Part shown: in pieces, positions 37,578-41,184 of the stretch
Position numbering within the stretch: the first letter of the stretch is position 1
Layout of the letters: each line of letters begins with the position of its first letter
From: an uncultured Bacteroides sp.
Lineage (GTDB): Bacteria; Bacteroidota; Bacteroidia; Bacteroidales; Bacteroidaceae
Direction of reading: 5' to 3'
Length of the DNA stretch: 41,184 bases
Assembly (NCBI GenBank): GCA_945833835.1
Contig: CAMAFR010000019.1
Location: 1-41,184, forward strand
Translations under genes and position numbers: made by a program
Notes under the pieces: model-generated
What the model was told of the DNA's origin: nothing
The model's input: only the letters and a program-made list of their open reading frames with translations
Database searches by the model: none

Positions 37578-38750
37578 ATGAACGCGAATCCTGTATTCAA
37601 TATGCACATCCCTACCAAACTGTTGTTCGGGTGTGGTGAGATCAAAAGATTGGCCACCGAGAAGCTTCCCGGCAGAAGGGCCATGATTATAGTTTCTGCC
37701 GGCGGTTCGATGAGAAGACACGGTTATCTGGACAAGGTCATCCGTCTGTTGACCGAGAACGACGTCAGCACCATTGTGTACGACAAGATACTTCCCAACC
37801 CCATCAAGGCGCATGTGATGGAGGCCGCCTGCATTTGCCGCGAGCGGGGCTGCGACTTCATCGTCGGGCTGGGCGGCGGCAGTACGATTGATTCTGCCAA
37901 AGCCATCGCCGTCATGGCCCGTCAGGAGGGTGACTTCTGGGATTATGTGATAGGGGGCAGCGGCAAAGGCCGCTTAGTGAAGGAGGCCCTGCCCGTAGTG
38001 GCCATCCCGACTACGGCGGGTACCGGTACCGAGGTGGATCCGTGGGCGGTCATCACCAACGAGGAGCGGCAGGAGAAGATTGGATTCGGTTCGGACAAGA
38101 CCTATCCGGCCCTTTCCATCGTAGACCCCGAACTGATGCTGTCCATTCCTCCCCAGCTGACGGCCTATCAGGGATTCGACGCCTTCTTCCATGCCGCCGA
38201 AGGCTTCATCGCCAACTGCGCCACCCCGGTGAGCGACCTGTTTGCGCTGGAGGCCATCCGGCTGTTGTACAAGTACCTGCCCGTGGCGGTGAACGACGGC
38301 AGGAACCTGAAGGCGCGTGCCAAGGTGGCGTGGGCCAGCACCCTGGCCGGCATGGTGGAGTCTACCTCCAGTTGCACGTCCGAGCATTCGCTGGAACATG
38401 CCATGAGTGCCTGCTATCCGCAGTTGCCCCATGGTGCCGGACTGATAGCCGTCAGCGAGGCCTATTTCGAGACGTTCCGCAATGACTGTATGAAACGCTA
38501 CATGAAGATGGCCGAAGTGATGACCCAGCAGAAGAGTAACCGCCCGAGCGACTTCATCGATGCGCTGGTGCGCATGAAGAAGTCGTGTGGCGTAGACGAC
38601 ATCCGGCTCAGCCAATGGGGGCTGAAGGCCGAAGACCTGCCGCAGCTGGTGCAGAATGCCCGCGACACGATGGGCGGCCTGTTCACGCTCGACCCGCGTC
38701 CGCTGACCGACGAGGAGGTGCTGGCCATCTACCAGGCTTCCTTCCGTTGA
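37578..38750 (+). CDS. Iron-containing alcohol dehydrogenase (butanol dehydrogenase type)
   Basis: A 390-residue group III, metal-dependent NAD(P)H-linked dehydrogenase that interconverts aldehydes and alcohols. The nucleotide site has GLGGGSTIDSAKAIA (residues 97-111) and PTTAGTGTEVDPWAVI. The metal ligands expected for the family are seen as Asp201 and His205 in GFDAFFHAAEG, a histidine of SEHSLEHAMSA (His270 or His274) and His285 in LPHGAG. The start MNANPVFNMHIPTKLLFG is the usual opening of BdhA/YqhD-like members. Substrate is unknown; aldehyde detoxification or redox balancing is plausible. It has a dyad-covered promoter. Downstream is a GC-rich imperfect hairpin at 38753-38798 without a T tract. 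Confidence 0.93.
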   Translation: MNANPVFNMHIPTKLLFGCGEIKRLATEKLPGRRAMIIVSAGGSMRRHGYLDKVIRLLTENDVSTIVYDKILPNPIKAHVMEAACICRERGCDFIVGLGGGSTIDSAKAIAVMARQEGDFWDYVIGGSGKGRLVKEALPVVAIPTTAGTGTEVDPWAVITNEERQEKIGFGSDKTYPALSIVDPELMLSIPPQLTAYQGFDAFFHAAEGFIANCATPVSDLFALEAIRLLYKYLPVAVNDGRNLKARAKVAWASTLAGMVESTSSCTSEHSLEHAMSACYPQLPHGAGLIAVSEAYFETFRNDCMKRYMKMAEVMTQQKSNRPSDFIDALVRMKKSCGVDDIRLSQWGLKAEDLPQLVQNARDTMGGLFTLDPRPLTDEEVLAIYQASFR

Positions 38751-38825
38751 GGCACCGGGGCCGGCAGCTTGTTTGCTCGGGCAGGAAACCGGCCGGTGTA
38801 GGGACATTTGTAGGGGTGGAAATTG

Positions 38826-38856
38826 TTGCAGATATTACCCGAAATGCCTATCTTTG
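38826..38856 (+). promoter_or_regulatory. Orphan promoter in the alcohol dehydrogenase-metY spacer
   Basis: TTG at 38826-38828 within GTTG, a 20-bp spacer, then TATCTTTG at 38849-38856. It is not followed by a reading frame but by a hairpin and T tract about 60-90 bases on, so it would drive a short RNA. Confidence 0.6.
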
Positions 38857-38862
38857 TCCCGA

Positions 38863-38947
38863 TAACAACGTGGAATACATTTCACATCTATAAGTTCTAT
38901 TCGTAAAAGTTGGGAAGTCGGAGCAGGGATGCCCCGGCTTTCTTTTT
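38863..38947 (+). ncRNA. Candidate small RNA or attenuated metY leader
   Basis: Predicted transcript of about 85 bases from the orphan promoter to an intrinsic terminator. The terminator stem is 38915-38925 with 38930-38940 (one G-T pair, one A-C mismatch) around a GGGA loop, followed by TTTTT at 38943-38947. A smaller hairpin GTGGA/TTCAC lies in the 5' part near 38871-38886. No ORF fits. I do not recognise it as a SAM or other known riboswitch. metY has a separate promoter further on, which favours a free RNA over a leader. Confidence 0.45.
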
Positions 38948-38990
38948 GTCCGTTGGGCTCCCGGTGGCCGAAAGATTATGCGCCTCGGTG

Positions 38991-39020
38991 TTTCTGGTGG
39001 GGAATATTTTCGTATTTTTG
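38991..39020 (+). promoter_or_regulatory. Promoter of metY
   Basis: TTTC at 38991-38994, an 18-bp spacer, then TATTTTTG at 39013-39020, a full -7 match, 44 bases before the ATG. It lies downstream of the terminator of the candidate small RNA. Confidence 0.55.
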
Positions 39021-39064
39021 CATCCGTCACTCCAAAAAGCGGATCATTAAAACCAATATATAGT

Positions 39065-40348
39065 ATGAAAACTCAATTCAGCAAAGAGACTTTGTGTGTG
39101 CAAGGGGGCTGGACTCCCAAGAACGGAGAACCGCGCGTGCTGCCCATCTACCAGAGCACGACGTTCAAATATGACGATAGCGACCAGATGGCCCGCCTGT
39201 TCGACCTGAAGGACACCGGCTATTTCTATACCCGCCTGCAGAACCCCACCAACGATGCTGTGGCCTCCAAGATTGCCGCGCTCGAAGGGGGCGTGGGGGC
39301 CATTCTGACCTCTTCCGGTCAGGCCGCCAACTTCTATGCCGTCTTCAACATCTGCGAGGCGGGCGACCACTTGGTCTGCGCCTCCACCATCTATGGCGGT
39401 ACGTTCAACCTGTTCGGCGTGACGCTGAAGAAGCTGGGCATCGAATGTACCTTTATCGATGCCGACGCTTCGGAGGAGGAAATCGGCAAGGCGTTCCGCC
39501 CGAACACCAAGTGCCTCTTCGGCGAGACCATCTCCAACCCCAGTATCAATGTGCTCGACATCGAGAAGTTCGCCCGCATCGCCCACAGCCACGGGGTGCC
39601 GCTGATTGTGGACAACACGTTTGCCACCCCTATCAACTGCCGTCCCTTTGAGTGGGGAGCCGACATCGTGACACACTCCACGACCAAGTACATGGACGGC
39701 CACGCCACCTGTGTGGGCGGTGTCATTGTGGACAGCGGCAACTTCGACTGGATGGCGCATGCCGACAAGTTCCCGGGACTGACACGTCCCGACGAGTCCT
39801 ATCACGGGCTGACCTATGCCACGGCCTTCGGCAAGATGGCCTACATCACCAAGGCCACGGCCCAGCTGATGCGCGACCTGGGCTCCATCCCTTCGCCCGA
39901 GAACTCGTTCCTCCTCAACCTGGGGCTGGAGACCCTCCACCTGCGCATGCAGCGCCATTGTGAGAACGCCCAGAAGGTGGCCGAGTGGTTGGAGGCGAAC
40001 CCCAAGGTGAAATGGGTGAACTATTGCGGCCTGAAGAGCAGCCCTTACTACGAGCTGGCGCAGAAATACATGCCGGGCGGCTCGTGCGGGGTCATCGCCT
40101 TCGGCCTGAAGGGCACGCGCGAAGAGGCCATCCGCTTCATGGACTCGCTGAAGCTGGCGTGCATCGTGACGCACGTGGCCGATGCCCGTACCTGTGTGCT
40201 GCATCCGGCCAGCCATACCCACCGCCAGTTGTCTGACGAGCAGCTGCTCGAAGCCGGCGTGGCTCCCGACCTTATCCGTCTGTCGGTGGGTATCGAGCAG
40301 GTAGACGACATCATTGCCGACCTGCAGCAGGCTATGGAGCACTGCTGA
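39065..40348 (+). CDS. metY: O-acetylhomoserine sulfhydrylase
   Basis: A PLP enzyme of the Cys/Met metabolism family that makes homocysteine (or methionine with methanethiol) from O-acetylhomoserine and sulfide. From the chosen ATG (MKTQFSKETLCVQGGW) it has 427 residues, the usual longer length of O-acetylhomoserine sulfhydrylases compared with cystathionine gamma-synthases. SSGQAANFYAVF and DNTFATPINCRPFEWGADIVTHSTTKYMDGH are typical, with Lys208 as the PLP lysine. The upstream in-frame extension runs through the promoter and is not used. The rRNA operon promoter lies about 210 bases downstream; the space between holds no clear terminator. Confidence 0.94.
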   Translation: MKTQFSKETLCVQGGWTPKNGEPRVLPIYQSTTFKYDDSDQMARLFDLKDTGYFYTRLQNPTNDAVASKIAALEGGVGAILTSSGQAANFYAVFNICEAGDHLVCASTIYGGTFNLFGVTLKKLGIECTFIDADASEEEIGKAFRPNTKCLFGETISNPSINVLDIEKFARIAHSHGVPLIVDNTFATPINCRPFEWGADIVTHSTTKYMDGHATCVGGVIVDSGNFDWMAHADKFPGLTRPDESYHGLTYATAFGKMAYITKATAQLMRDLGSIPSPENSFLLNLGLETLHLRMQRHCENAQKVAEWLEANPKVKWVNYCGLKSSPYYELAQKYMPGGSCGVIAFGLKGTREEAIRFMDSLKLACIVTHVADARTCVLHPASHTHRQLSDEQLLEAGVAPDLIRLSVGIEQVDDIIADLQQAMEHC

Positions 40349-40561
40349 GAGAGGCCCCTCGGAAAAAGAGCATTGTTGGCTGCAGGCAACCCGTGTCGGG
40401 TGATTCGGAAACTGTCCGAAGAAGACAGGACAGACGAGACAATATATAATAAGGTGTATCCCATAGACGAAGATTGCAGGGGGCAGATTTTATAACTCAT
40501 CTGTGTTTCAACGGTTTAACCAAAACAAACCAAAAAAGTTTCAAAAAAGTGGTGGTGGTTG

Positions 40562-40592
40562 CTTGCAGGTTTGGCAAAAAGCGGTACCTTTG
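40562..40592 (+). promoter_or_regulatory. rRNA operon promoter
   Basis: CTTG at 40562-40565, a 19-bp spacer, then TACCTTTG at 40585-40592, the same -7 box as tRNA-Leu. A-tracts at about 40520-40552 just upstream resemble an UP element. The predicted start is about 200 bases before 16S. Upstream, from 40349 to 40520, I see only small weak hairpins. Confidence 0.75.
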
Positions 40593-40633
40593 CATCCGCT
40601 TTCGGGAAACAACGGAAGCAATGAACAAAGAGA

Positions 40634-40645
40634 GTTCTTTGAAAG
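40634..40645 (+). promoter_or_regulatory. boxA-like antitermination site in the rRNA leader
   Basis: GTTCTTTGAAAG about 40 bases after the -7 box resembles the boxA elements bound by NusB-NusE in rRNA leaders. A GCGC-TTCG-GCGC hairpin follows at 40692-40703. The role is inferred from position and similarity. Confidence 0.5.
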
Positions 40646-40802
40646 ACTTTGGATAAACAAACGAAAATGTAGTACAGGGACTTTTCCCTTTGCGCTTCGG
40701 CGCCGGAGGGAGAAGGACATGGAAACCGTCAATGAAAGAAGACCATTGAAAAAGAAGAAGGCGTCCTGGACAGAGCAGATTTTTGAAAGAAAAAGATATT
40801 CT

Positions 40803-41184
<382 letters not shown>

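Noticed and set aside
38753..38798. Terminator of the alcohol dehydrogenase gene
   Set aside because: The GC-rich stem has a two-base bulge and no T tract follows; I mention it only in the gene entry.
38751..39064. SAM riboswitch ahead of metY
   Set aside because: I looked for SAM-I/S-box and SAM-II conserved blocks and did not see them; the structured part ends in a terminator and metY has its own promoter after it.

Overview
The window is ordinary chromosome from a member of the Bacteroidales, most likely family Bacteroidaceae. The evidence is the 5' part of a 16S rRNA at the right edge, promoters of the Bacteroides type (TTTG, a spacer of about 19-21 bp, then TAnnTTTG), few Shine-Dalgarno sequences, Bacteroidetes-style lipoproteins, and GH92/GH2 glycosidases. 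I could not fix the genus from 382 bases of 16S. There is no phage, transposon, CRISPR array or obvious island.

Left third (1-13.1 kb, all on +): the information-processing cluster tRNA-Thr, Tyr, Gly, Thr, tuf, tRNA-Trp, secE, nusG, rplK, rplA, rplJ, rplL, rpoB, rpoC. This is the same order as the tufB-secE-nusG-rplKAJL-rpoBC region of many bacteria. It has a UUCG-loop terminator after tuf, an attenuator-like hairpin pair between rplL and rpoB, and a strong terminator after rpoC. A free-standing tRNA-Leu unit with its own promoter and terminator follows.

Middle (13.4-24.3 kb): pnp on the minus strand; a redoxin-fold lipoprotein lacking the CXXC motif; greA with a promoter, premature terminator and strong ribosome binding site; a HIT protein; a mannose-1-phosphate guanylyltransferase; a two-gene operon of a gamma-glutamyl hydrolase/dipeptidase fusion and a type II glutaminyl cyclase lipoprotein; then ptb-buk (phosphate butyryltransferase and butyrate kinase). 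The glutaminyl cyclase fits several exported proteins in the window whose predicted mature N-terminus is glutamine.

Right part (24.3-36.3 kb, minus strand): reading with the genes, NUDIX hydrolase, a large TPR protein, an outer-membrane beta-barrel protein, a lytic transglycosylase, a GH2 beta-galactosidase and a GH92 alpha-mannosidase. These act at or near the cell envelope, apart from the NUDIX enzyme. After a 354-bp spacer with an unusual palindromic repeat array come a STAS protein and a hot-dog thioesterase (minus), an iron-type alcohol dehydrogenase and O-acetylhomoserine sulfhydrylase (plus), and the promoter, leader and 5' end of an rRNA operon.

The most interesting unexplained signals are non-coding: (i) a shared half-site TTTGAACG/CGTTCAAA forming a 28-bp palindrome at 24323 and a three-copy array at exactly 21-bp spacing at 36456-36515; (ii) a promoter-to-terminator unit without an ORF upstream of metY, a candidate small RNA; (iii) a premature terminator in the greA leader; (iv) a long dyad over the alcohol dehydrogenase promoter. 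I saw no convincing new multi-gene system.
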